A DNA stretch of 5,421 nucleotides. It comes from Pseudomonadota bacterium. GTDB taxonomy: Bacteria; Pseudomonadota; Alphaproteobacteria; Ferrovibrionales; Ferrovibrionaceae. The notes beneath the pieces are model-generated. The model was not told where the DNA came from and searched no databases. It worked only from the letters and a program-made list of their open reading frames with translations. This document shows, one piece after another, positions 1 to 5,421 of this stretch. Where the stretch lies: positions 1 through 5,421 of the forward strand of contig JAEYTW010000683.1 in assembly GCA_023433835.1 (NCBI GenBank). Reading direction: 5' to 3'. The position numbers and the translations under genes are program-made. The number at the start of each line of letters is the position of its first letter. Within the stretch, counting starts at the first letter, position 1.

Positions 1-394
1 CCAGGGCGACGCGGTTGCCGGCGGAGACGGCCGCCCCGGCGGTCGCGGGCAGTCCGAAGGCCGCGGCGGCATCCGGGCCGAACACCGCGGCGACGGCCAG
101 ATCGTCGCCGGCATCGGCCAGGGTCACCTTGGCGCGCAGCCTGTACAGGGTCAGCCGGCGCAGCAGGTCGGCGCGCCGCGCCCGCTCGGTATCGAGCCAC
201 AGGCCGTCACCGACGGCCGACACCACCATTTCGTGCAGGAACTTGCCCTGCGGGGTCAGCAGCGCGGCGTAGACCGCGCGGTCGGCGGCCACCCGCATGA
301 CGTCGTTGGAGATCAGGCCCTGCAGGAAGCGCTGGCGATCCTCGCCGCCGAGGGTCAGCACCGCCCGCTGGTCGAGAAGGGTATGAACCGGCAT
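1..394 (-). CDS. ygfZ: YgfZ/GcvT-like folate-binding protein (N-terminal part; 3' end beyond the left edge)
   Basis: This gene reads leftward from an ATG at 394-392 and stays open to the window edge, giving 131 residues of a protein that is usually about 250-330 long. The family (YgfZ in E. coli, IBA57 in mitochondria) binds tetrahydrofolate and supports assembly or repair of Fe-S clusters in enzymes such as MiaB; it acts in the cytosol. The match rests on the N-terminal pattern: LLDQRAVLTLGGEDRQRFLQ (residues 6-25), then GLISNDV (26-32), then YAALLTPQGKFLHEMVV (42-58), which are the hallmark segments of the family. The signature K-G-C-Y-x-G-Q-E motif lies further downstream, outside the window, so it cannot be checked. 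The ATG fits the usual family N-terminus and has a weak GGGGAT Shine-Dalgarno-like block (plus positions 402-407) seven bases upstream. The gene is divergent from the glycosyltransferase at 494. GcvT itself is a less likely identity, since YgfZ proteins begin with just this segment. Confidence 0.88.
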   Translation of the reverse strand, partial: MPVHTLLDQRAVLTLGGEDRQRFLQGLISNDVMRVAADRAVYAALLTPQGKFLHEMVVSAVGDGLWLDTERARRADLLRRLTLYRLRAKVTLADAGDDLAVAAVFGPDAAAAFGLPATAGAAVSAGNRVAL

Positions 395-493
395 GACGCT
401 GATCCCCGTGAACTGAAAACGTGCCTGCAGCGCGAGGTAGGCCGCCCGGCCGCGCTTGGCAAGAGGCAGGCGGGTAAGATACACCCTGCGATC
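395..493. promoter_or_regulatory. Divergent intergenic region with candidate overlapping promoters
   Basis: These 99 bases separate the leftward ygfZ-like gene from the rightward glycosyltransferase and must hold both promoters unless transcription comes from further away. On the plus strand, TTGGCA (456-461) and GATACA (478-483) are 16 bases apart and resemble a weak sigma-70 pair. The same block CTTGGCAAG (455-463) is an inverted repeat around one base, so its complement gives TTGCCA (462-457) as a possible -35 for the leftward gene, although the matching -10 (TACCTC at 439-434) is poor. A plus-strand start near 490 would leave almost no leader before the ATG at 494, and no Shine-Dalgarno is visible at proper spacing there. 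These are pattern matches by eye only. Confidence 0.3.
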
Positions 494-1450
494 ATGAAAG
501 TGCTGTTCATCACCTCGAACCGGATCGGCGATGCCGTGCTGTCGACGGGTCTTGTCGCCTGGATGGTCGACAATGTCCGCGATCTGCGCCTGACGGTCGC
601 CTGCGGCCCGCTGGCCGCGCCGCTGTTCGAGGCGGTGCCGGGCATCGAGCGGATCATCCCGATGCACAAGGGGCGCTGGGGCGCCCACTGGTTCCGGCTG
701 TGGCGCCAGGTGTGGTGGCGGCGCTGGAATCTGATCGTCGACCTGCGCGGCTCGCTGATTTCGCAGGGGCTGCGCTCGACCCGGCGCAAAGTGATGCTGT
801 TCCACAACGAAACCACGCACAAGGTGGCCCAGCTCGGCGCCTTCATGAAGGTCAGGCCCGTGCCCGCGCCGCGAATCTACGTGGGGCGGGAGCACGAGGC
901 CGCGGCCGCGCGGCTCGTGCCCGACGGGGGGCTCGTGCTGGCCGTCGCCCCGACCGCCAACTGGATGGGCAAGATCTGGCCGGCCGAGCGTTTTGTCGCC
1001 GCGATCGAACGGCTGACCGCGCCGGGCGGTATCCTGCCCGGTGCCCGCATCGCGGTCTTCGGCGGTCCGGGCGAGGAAGCGCTGGCCCGGCCGGTGCTGG
1101 ACGCGTTTCCGGCCGACCGGGTGATCGACCTGGTCGGCACGGTCGATCTCCTGACCGCGTCGGCCTGCCTGCGCCGCTGCGCCCTGTTCATCGGCAACGA
1201 TTCCGCGCCGATGCATATCGCCTCGGCCAGCGGCATACCGACCATCGGGCTGTTCGGGCCCAGCAAGGAGCGGGTCTACGGCCCCTGGGGACCGCGCGGC
1301 CTGGCCGTGCGCACGAACCTCAGCTATGACGAGATCGTCTCCCTGAAGGAATACGACCACCGCCTGCCGCAGAGTTGGATGGGCTCGCTGCCGGTCGACA
1401 AGGTGGTGGCAGAGGCGGAAGATTTCTGGCGTCACCTCGAGGAGGCATGA
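494..1450 (+). CDS. Glycosyltransferase family 9 protein (heptosyltransferase-like)
   Basis: This gene encodes 318 residues, a normal length for GT9 enzymes, which transfer sugars (classically ADP-heptose onto the lipopolysaccharide core) at the cytoplasmic face of the inner membrane. The N-terminal Rossmann-like half opens with MKVLFITSNRIGDAVLSTG (1-19), matching the conserved G-D segment near the acceptor site, and contains the IVDLRGS strand-turn (81-87). The C-terminal half has GKIWPAERF (159-167) and the donor-site signature FIGNDSAPMHIASASG (232-247), followed by IPTIGLFGPS. The start at 494 is chosen because GT9 proteins begin right at this first strand; the reading frame is open upstream as far as 233, but that part is antisense to the ygfZ-like gene and lacks family similarity. 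No clear Shine-Dalgarno precedes the ATG. Residues 62-78 are unusually rich in Trp and Arg. The stop at 1448-1450 overlaps an ATG of the next gene. The sugar and acceptor are unknown; heptosyltransferase is the family-level name, not a proven activity. Confidence 0.9.
   Translation: MKVLFITSNRIGDAVLSTGLVAWMVDNVRDLRLTVACGPLAAPLFEAVPGIERIIPMHKGRWGAHWFRLWRQVWWRRWNLIVDLRGSLISQGLRSTRRKVMLFHNETTHKVAQLGAFMKVRPVPAPRIYVGREHEAAAARLVPDGGLVLAVAPTANWMGKIWPAERFVAAIERLTAPGGILPGARIAVFGGPGEEALARPVLDAFPADRVIDLVGTVDLLTASACLRRCALFIGNDSAPMHIASASGIPTIGLFGPSKERVYGPWGPRGLAVRTNLSYDEIVSLKEYDHRLPQSWMGSLPVDKVVAEAEDFWRHLEEA
1439..1445 (+). promoter_or_regulatory. Shine-Dalgarno GAGGAGG deciding the dihydroorotase start
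   Basis: A strong GAGGAGG lies at the 3' end of the glycosyltransferase gene. Two in-frame ATGs follow, at 1447 and 1453. The first is only one base away from the purine block, too close for normal initiation, while the second is seven bases away, the usual optimum. This favours 1453 as the start, even though the 1447 ATG would form a textbook ATGA overlap with the upstream stop. Confidence 0.7.
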
Positions 1451-1452
1451 CC

Positions 1453-2796
1453 ATGGCGGCAACCTACGATCTGATCATCGCCGGCGGCGACGTCGCGACG
1501 CCGAACGGCCTGGGCCGGGGCGACGTCGGCGTGCGCGGCGGGCGGATAGTCGCCTTGGGCGCGCTGGAGCGCGCCGCGGCCGGTACGGTGGTCGACGCCG
1601 CCGGTCTGACCGTGCTGCCCGGCGTGATCGACAGCCAGGTGCATTTCCGCGAGCCGGGACTGGAGCACAAGGAAGATCTCGCCTCCGGCACCGCCGCCGC
1701 CGCCCTGGGCGGCGTCACCGCGATCTTCGAGATGCCCAATACCAAGCCCGGCACCACGACGGCCGAGGCGCTCGAGGAAAAGCTCGCCCGCGCCAAGGGC
1801 CGCGCCTGGGTCGACCATGCCTTCTATGTCGGCGCCGCCGCCGACAATGTCGACCAGCTGGCCCGGCTCGAGAACCTGCCCGGTGCTGCCGGCATCAAGG
1901 TGTTCATGGGATCGTCGACCGGGACGCTGCTGGTGGCCGACGACGAGACGCTCGGCCGCGTGCTGTCGCAGGGCCGCCGCCGCGTCGCCATCCATGCCGA
2001 GGACGAGGAGCGGCTGATCGCCCGCAAGAATGTGGCCGCCGAGAGCGGCGGTCGACCCCATGCGCATCCGGAATGGCGCGATGTCGACAGCGCGCTGATC
2101 GCCACGAAGCGTCTGCTCAAGCTCGCTCGCCGCTGCGGCCGGCGCGTCCATGTGCTGCATGTGACCACGGCCGAGGAAATGGCGTTGCTGGCCGAGCATC
2201 GCGACATCGCGACGGTCGAGGCGACGCCGCAGCATCTGACTCTCGCGGCACCCGATGCCTACGATCGCCTCGGCACCTACGCCCAGATGAACCCGCCGAT
2301 CCGGGACGAGCGCCACCGGGCAGCGCTGTGGCAGGCCGTGGTCGACGGTGTGGTCGACGTCATCGGCTCCGACCATGCGCCGCATACGATCGAGGAGAAG
2401 GCCAAGGCCTATCCCGACAGCCCCTCGGGCATGCCTGGCGTGCAGACGCTGCTGCCGCTGCTGCTCGATCACATGGCGGCCGGACGGCTGACCTTGAACC
2501 GCCTGATCGACCTGACCTCGGCCGGCGCGCAGCGTGTGTTCGGCCTGGCGGGCAAGGGCCGCATCGTGCTCGGTTACGACGCCGACTTCACGCTGGTCGA
2601 CCTGAAGCGCCGCCAGCGCATCGAGGAAAGCTGGCTGGCATCGAAATGCGGCTGGTCGCCCTTCGCCGGCATGACGGTGACGGGCTGGCCGGTGATGACC
2701 ATCGTGCGCGGCCATGTGGTGATGCGCGACGGCGCGTTGCAGGACGTGCCGGTCGGCGAGCCGGTGCGCTTCACCGAGGCGCTGCCGGCCGGCTGA
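1453..2796 (+). CDS. Dihydroorotase-family cyclic amidohydrolase (PyrC-like, variant metal site)
   Basis: The 447-residue product is a class I dihydroorotase-type TIM-barrel amidohydrolase, a family that reversibly cyclises carbamoyl-aspartate to dihydroorotate in pyrimidine synthesis (cytosol, metal-dependent). Visible motifs are DSQVHFREPG (60-69), EMPNT with N96, GIKVFMGSSTG with K149, HAEDEER (H181), HVLHVTT (H236), EATPQHL (256-262), MNPPIR (279-284) and GSDHAPH (D307, H311). The probable substrate-carboxylate binders R66, N96 and H311 are all kept, which supports a dihydroorotate-like substrate. The first His of the HxH metal motif is Gln (Q62), TPHH is TPQH (Q260), and the class I F-x-D-D-G segment is not apparent. 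From memory, a DTQVHFREPG or DSQVHFREPG version occurs in many alphaproteobacterial proteins annotated as dihydroorotase, so this may be a distinct clade rather than a decayed gene. The start at 1453 follows from the Shine-Dalgarno spacing; 1447 would add two residues. Allantoinase, hydantoinase or a second, non-pyrimidine role are alternatives. A companion pyrC elsewhere in the genome is possible. Confidence 0.88.
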   Translation: MAATYDLIIAGGDVATPNGLGRGDVGVRGGRIVALGALERAAAGTVVDAAGLTVLPGVIDSQVHFREPGLEHKEDLASGTAAAALGGVTAIFEMPNTKPGTTTAEALEEKLARAKGRAWVDHAFYVGAAADNVDQLARLENLPGAAGIKVFMGSSTGTLLVADDETLGRVLSQGRRRVAIHAEDEERLIARKNVAAESGGRPHAHPEWRDVDSALIATKRLLKLARRCGRRVHVLHVTTAEEMALLAEHRDIATVEATPQHLTLAAPDAYDRLGTYAQMNPPIRDERHRAALWQAVVDGVVDVIGSDHAPHTIEEKAKAYPDSPSGMPGVQTLLPLLLDHMAAGRLTLNRLIDLTSAGAQRVFGLAGKGRIVLGYDADFTLVDLKRRQRIEESWLASKCGWSPFAGMTVTGWPVMTIVRGHVVMRDGALQDVPVGEPVRFTEALPAG

Positions 2797-4145
2797 TGCG
2801 GCCGGAGGACAGTCTCCTCGCCCAGGCGGACGCGTCCTGGGCGGCCGGCCGGCCGGATCTCGCCGAAGACGGCTTTCGCCGGTTGCTGGCCGTTCGGCCC
2901 GATCACGCCGGCGCGCTGTGGCGTTTCGGCGAACTGGCCCGTCAGCGCGGCCATCTGCCGGTCGCCCTGCGTCTGTTGCGTGCCTCGGTGGTCGCCGACC
3001 CCGCCGACGCCCAGGGCTGGCGGTTCTTCGGCAATGCCCTGGCCCGCCCCGGCGATGCCGCGGCCCATCGCGCGCACCGGCGAGCCACCACGCTCGCGCC
3101 GGCCGCGGTCGACGCCTGGTTCGACCGTGCCATCGCGCTTCTCGATGACGACCGCTCCGATGCCGGCATGGCCGCGTTGCGCAAGGCCCTGGCACTGGCG
3201 CCGGCGGCCCCGCTGTCCCGGATGATGTGGGGCATGCAGTGCCTTGCCGCGGGGGACTATCGCGCCGGCTTCTCGCATTATGCCGCCCGCTGGGAAATGC
3301 CTTCGCTGGTGCCCTGGGCGGCGCAGTTGCGCGGGCGCCGCTGGCGGGGCGAACCGCTGGCGGGCAAGACCGTGCTGGTGTTCGGCGAACAGGGCTTCGG
3401 CGACGACCTGATGTGCCTGCGCTTTCTGCCGCGGCTGAAGGCGATGGGCGCGCGTATCGTGCTTGGCCTGTCGCCGCCGCTGGCAAAGATCGGGCGGCGT
3501 CTGCCGGCGGTCGACGTCTTCCTCAATTCCGGCGACGCGATGCCGCCGCGCGACTATGAAATCCCGATGTTCGACCTGCCCTGGCGGCTCGGCCTGAAGC
3601 AGCCGGCCGACGCGGCGTCGCCTCCCTACCTGCGCGCCGATCCGGCCGGGATCGCGGCCTGGCGCGACCGCCTGGGATCAAGGAAGGTCTTCCGCGTCGG
3701 TCTGGCCTGGGCGGGGCGCCCCAGCCATCCGCATGACGCCAGGCGCTCGTTGCCGCTGGCCGCGCTGGCGCCGTTGTTCGGCATCCCGGGCTGCGAATTC
3801 CATTCGCTGCAACTCGGCCCCGCGGCGGCCGAGGCGGCGGGCACCCCGGTGATCGACCATCAGGGGGCGTTGACGTCGTTCGACGAGACCGCCGCGCTGA
3901 TGATGGGCCTCGATCTCGTGATTACCGTCGACAGCGCGGCGGCCCATCTGGCCGGCGCGCTCGGCGTGCCGGTCTGGATCATGCTGTATGCCCCGGCCGA
4001 ATGGCGCTGGGGACGGGCGGGCGATCGAACGCCCTGGTACGACAGCGCCCTGCTGTTCCGCCAGGAAACGATCGGCGACTGGGCGCCGGTGGTCGCGGCG
4101 ATCCGGGCACGATTGGCCAATACGCTGATTGACCAGTCATCTTAA
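2796..4145 (+). CDS. TPR-repeat protein fused to a GT9-like glycosyltransferase domain
   Basis: This gene encodes 449 residues in two parts. Residues 4 to about 165 form roughly four tetratricopeptide repeats of about 34 residues, with helix pairs ending in RPDH, ADPADA, LAPAAV and LAPAAP; such repeats usually bind a protein partner or acceptor. After a linker with WRGEPLAGKTVLV, residues from about 190 to 440 resemble the GT9/GT-B fold of bacterial TPR-glycosyltransferases: FGEQGFGDDL (196-205), FRVGLAWAGRPSH (299-311), LVITVDSAAAHLAGALG (374-390), EWRWGR (402-407) and TPWYDSALLFRQ. It is probably a cytosolic sugar transferase, possibly modifying a protein, but donor and acceptor cannot be read from the sequence. 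The ATG at 2796 shares one base with the dihydroorotase stop (TGATG), and no good Shine-Dalgarno precedes it, so translation is likely by reinitiation. The frame is open far upstream, but that stretch lies inside the dihydroorotase gene. The gene ends with TAA at 4143-4145. Confidence 0.87.
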   Translation: MRPEDSLLAQADASWAAGRPDLAEDGFRRLLAVRPDHAGALWRFGELARQRGHLPVALRLLRASVVADPADAQGWRFFGNALARPGDAAAHRAHRRATTLAPAAVDAWFDRAIALLDDDRSDAGMAALRKALALAPAAPLSRMMWGMQCLAAGDYRAGFSHYAARWEMPSLVPWAAQLRGRRWRGEPLAGKTVLVFGEQGFGDDLMCLRFLPRLKAMGARIVLGLSPPLAKIGRRLPAVDVFLNSGDAMPPRDYEIPMFDLPWRLGLKQPADAASPPYLRADPAGIAAWRDRLGSRKVFRVGLAWAGRPSHPHDARRSLPLAALAPLFGIPGCEFHSLQLGPAAAEAAGTPVIDHQGALTSFDETAALMMGLDLVITVDSAAAHLAGALGVPVWIMLYAPAEWRWGRAGDRTPWYDSALLFRQETIGDWAPVVAAIRARLANTLIDQSS

Positions 4146-4170
4146 CGTCGGCCAGGCGCTCTGATACAGT
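4142..4170 (+). promoter_or_regulatory. Candidate sigma-70 promoter with extended -10 for the thiolase gene
   Basis: TTAACG (4142-4147), which overlaps the TAA stop of the TPR-glycosyltransferase gene, is followed after 17 bases by TACAGT (4165-4170), itself preceded by TGA (4162-4164), an extended -10 arrangement. Each hexamer matches consensus at four of six positions. A start near 4177 would give a leader of about 33 bases containing the Shine-Dalgarno at 4196. No terminator hairpin is visible in the 64-base gap, so read-through from the upstream cluster also remains possible. Confidence 0.35.
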
Positions 4171-4195
4171 CCGCCGCCACATCGTGAGAAATACC

Positions 4196-4202
4196 GGAAG
4201 GA
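4196..4202 (+). promoter_or_regulatory. Shine-Dalgarno GGAAGGA of the thiolase gene
   Basis: GGAAGGA sits seven bases before the ATG at 4210 and supports that start. It is a clearer ribosome binding site than those of the two glycosyltransferase genes, fitting independent initiation of this gene. Confidence 0.65.
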
Positions 4203-4209
4203 AACGCTT

Positions 4210-5373
4210 ATGACCGCCTGCATCGTCGGCTGGAGCCACTCGAAGTTCGGCAAGCTGGAAGGCACGCTGGAAGACCTGATCGTCCAGGTGGCTCAGGGAG
4301 CCATTGCCGATGCCGGGATCGAGCCGTCCGATGTCGACCAGATCTATATCGGCACCTTCAACGGCGGGCTGGACGAACAGGACTTCGCCGCCTCGCTGGT
4401 GCTGCAGGCCGATGACCGGCTGCGCTTCACCCCGTCGACCCGGGTCGAGAATGCCTGCGCGACCGGTTCGGCCGCCATCTACCAGGGCATCAACGCGATC
4501 GACGCCGGCAAGGCGCGCATCGTGCTGGCCGTCGGTGTCGAGAAGATGACCGCGATCGATACCTCGGCGGTCGGCAAGATCCTGCTGCGCGCCTCCTACC
4601 GCAAGAACGAGCATTTCACCGATGGCGGCTTCGCCGCCTGCTTCGACGTCATCCAGTCGTCCTACTTCCAGCGCTACGGCGACCAGTCTGATGCGACGGC
4701 GCGGATCGCGGCCAAGAATCACAAGAACGGCTCGGTCAACCCGCTGGCCCATATGCAGCGCGACTTCGGTTATGAATTCTGCCGCAACGTGTCGGAAAAG
4801 AACCCGATCGTCGTCGGCCAGTTGAAGCGGACCGATTGCAGCATGGTGTCGGACGGCGCGGCCGCCGTGGTGCTGACCGATACGCAGACGGCGCTGTCGA
4901 TGAAGAAGGCGATCGCCTTCCGCGCCGCCCAGCATGTCCAGGATTTCCTGCCGATGGCCAAGCGCGACGTCATCGCCTTCGAAGGGCCGGAACTGGCCTG
5001 GAAGAAGGCGCTGGCCGAGGCCAGGCTGACCTTGGACGACCTCTCCTTCGTCGAAAGCCACGACTGCTTCACCATCGCCGAACTGATCGAATATGAGGCG
5101 ATGGGCCTGACCCCGAAGGGGCAGGGGGCGCGTGCGATCCATGAGGGCTGGACCGAGAAGGACGGCAAGCTGCCGGTCAATCCGTCGGGCGGGCTCAAGT
5201 CCAAGGGCCATCCCATCGGAGCGACGGGCGTGTCCATGCATATCATGGCGTCGCTGCAGCTGCTGGGCCAGGCCGGCGGCATGCAGGTGAAGGACGCCAC
5301 GCTCGGCGGCATCTTCAACATGGGCGGTGCGGCGGTGGCCAACTATGTCTCGATTCTGGACCGGATCCGATGA
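4210..5373 (+). CDS. SCP2-type thiolase (acetyl-CoA acyltransferase family)
   Basis: The 387-residue protein is a thiolase-family enzyme of normal length, which joins or cleaves acyl-CoA thioesters at a beta-keto group. The N-terminal half carries the nucleophile in VENACATGSAA (C83), and the C-terminal half carries ESHDCFTIAE (H284-F287), NPSGGLKSKGHPIGATG (324-340, with H334) and FNMGGAAVANY (N370-G373). In classical thiolases the last loop is C-x-G with a second catalytic Cys; here that Cys is Asn, and a Cys is supplied by the HDCF loop (C286), the arrangement known from SCP2-type thiolases where this Cys is needed for catalysis. With C83, H334 and C286 present, the enzyme looks catalytically complete. 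It lies 64 bases after the glycosyltransferase cluster and overlaps the next gene, a short-chain dehydrogenase, by ATGA, pointing to a shared acyl-CoA pathway (fatty-acid, branched-chain or steroid side-chain type). Substrate chain length cannot be told. Some relatives are aldolases working with a DUF35 partner, but no such partner is visible here. Confidence 0.9.
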   Translation: MTACIVGWSHSKFGKLEGTLEDLIVQVAQGAIADAGIEPSDVDQIYIGTFNGGLDEQDFAASLVLQADDRLRFTPSTRVENACATGSAAIYQGINAIDAGKARIVLAVGVEKMTAIDTSAVGKILLRASYRKNEHFTDGGFAACFDVIQSSYFQRYGDQSDATARIAAKNHKNGSVNPLAHMQRDFGYEFCRNVSEKNPIVVGQLKRTDCSMVSDGAAAVVLTDTQTALSMKKAIAFRAAQHVQDFLPMAKRDVIAFEGPELAWKKALAEARLTLDDLSFVESHDCFTIAELIEYEAMGLTPKGQGARAIHEGWTEKDGKLPVNPSGGLKSKGHPIGATGVSMHIMASLQLLGQAGGMQVKDATLGGIFNMGGAAVANYVSILDRIR

Positions 5374-5421
5374 GGCACTCAGCGGTCGTGACCGGTGGCG
5401 CTTCGGGCATCGGCATGGCCG
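5370..5421 (+). CDS. Short-chain dehydrogenase/reductase (N-terminal fragment; 3' end beyond the right edge)
   Basis: Only 17 codons fall inside the window: MRHSAVVTGGASGIGMA. This is the first beta strand and glycine-rich turn of a classical SDR, with the nucleotide-binding T-G-x-x-x-G-I-G motif at residues 8-15 (TGGASGIG). Such enzymes oxidise or reduce hydroxyl/keto groups with NAD(P)H. The ATG overlaps the thiolase stop as ATGA, so the two are probably translationally coupled, and a 3-hydroxyacyl-CoA dehydrogenase or ketoreductase step next to the thiolase would make sense, though this is inferred from position. The catalytic S-Y-K residues lie outside the window. Confidence 0.8.
   Translation, partial: MRHSAVVTGGASGIGMA

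Noticed and set aside
15..272. Short plus-strand open frame at the left edge
   Set aside because: It is Ala/Ser/Arg-rich and antisense to the YgfZ-like coding region, whose protein motifs are clear.
233..493. N-terminal extension of the first glycosyltransferase to an ATG at 233
   Set aside because: The extra 87 residues have no GT9 similarity and most lie antisense to the ygfZ-like gene. The conserved first beta strand begins at the ATG at 494.
2073..2795. Upstream extension of the TPR-glycosyltransferase frame into the dihydroorotase gene
   Set aside because: This part is an out-of-frame reading of the dihydroorotase, with Arg/Ala-rich sequence. The TPR helices begin just after the ATG at 2796, which overlaps the upstream stop.
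2840..2855. GGCCGGCCGGCCGG tract near the start of the TPR-glycosyltransferase gene
   Set aside because: It encodes Ala-Gly-Arg-Pro within the first TPR in frame. It is short and explained by codon bias, with no evidence for a repeat element.
1432..3486. A 684-codon open frame on the minus strand, antisense to the dihydroorotase and TPR-glycosyltransferase genes
   Set aside because: Its translation is Arg/Ala/Gly/His-rich low-complexity protein without recognisable domains, and it mirrors two well-supported genes. Long antisense frames are expected in high-GC DNA with strong third-position G/C.
566..3516. Many GTCGAC hexamers spread across the window, which look like a recurrent site
   Set aside because: Nearly all fall in frame as the codons gtc-gac (Val-Asp) and reflect preferred codons in common structural contexts, so no regulatory or methylation role needs to be assumed.
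3979..5241. A 420-codon open frame on the minus strand, antisense to the thiolase gene
   Set aside because: It is the complementary shadow of a clear thiolase, with no family motif of its own and no ribosome binding evidence.

Overview
The window is high-GC DNA (about two-thirds G+C by eye) with a strong C/G bias at third codon positions. Its gene families all fit an alphaproteobacterium, probably a Rhodospirillales-like lineage; this is inferred from protein style only, because no rRNA or other marker gene is present. The DNA is densely coding: five protein genes read rightward and one reads leftward. I see no mobile element, CRISPR array, tRNA or rRNA.

Layout: (1) positions 1-394, minus strand, hold the N-terminal part of a YgfZ/GcvT-like folate-binding protein whose 3' end lies off the left edge. 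(2) Positions 395-493 are a short divergent intergenic region with a candidate promoter. (3) Positions 494-4145 are a tight three-gene rightward cluster: a family 9 glycosyltransferase (heptosyltransferase-like), a dihydroorotase-family amidohydrolase, and a TPR protein fused to a GT9-like glycosyltransferase domain. The junctions are a 2-base gap (or ATGA overlap) and a TGATG one-base overlap, so the three are almost certainly co-transcribed and translationally coupled. (4) Positions 4146-4209 are a 64-base gap with a possible extended -10 promoter and a good Shine-Dalgarno. (5) Positions 4210-5373 encode an SCP2-type thiolase, overlapping by ATGA the start of a short-chain dehydrogenase that runs off the right edge (5370 onward).

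How the genes may work together: the two glycosyltransferases suggest cell-surface or protein glycosylation, and the dihydroorotase homologue between them is a pyrimidine-type cyclic amidohydrolase with no obvious link to that role. The thiolase and SDR pair look like a separate acyl-CoA (beta-keto/beta-hydroxyacyl) module. YgfZ is a housekeeping Fe-S maintenance factor. The most notable points are the altered metal-site residues in the dihydroorotase (Gln for the first His of HxH, and TPQH for TPHH), its placement between two glycosyltransferases, and a Trp/Arg ladder helix in the first glycosyltransferase. I found no convincing evidence of a wholly new system; this looks like mostly ordinary chromosome.
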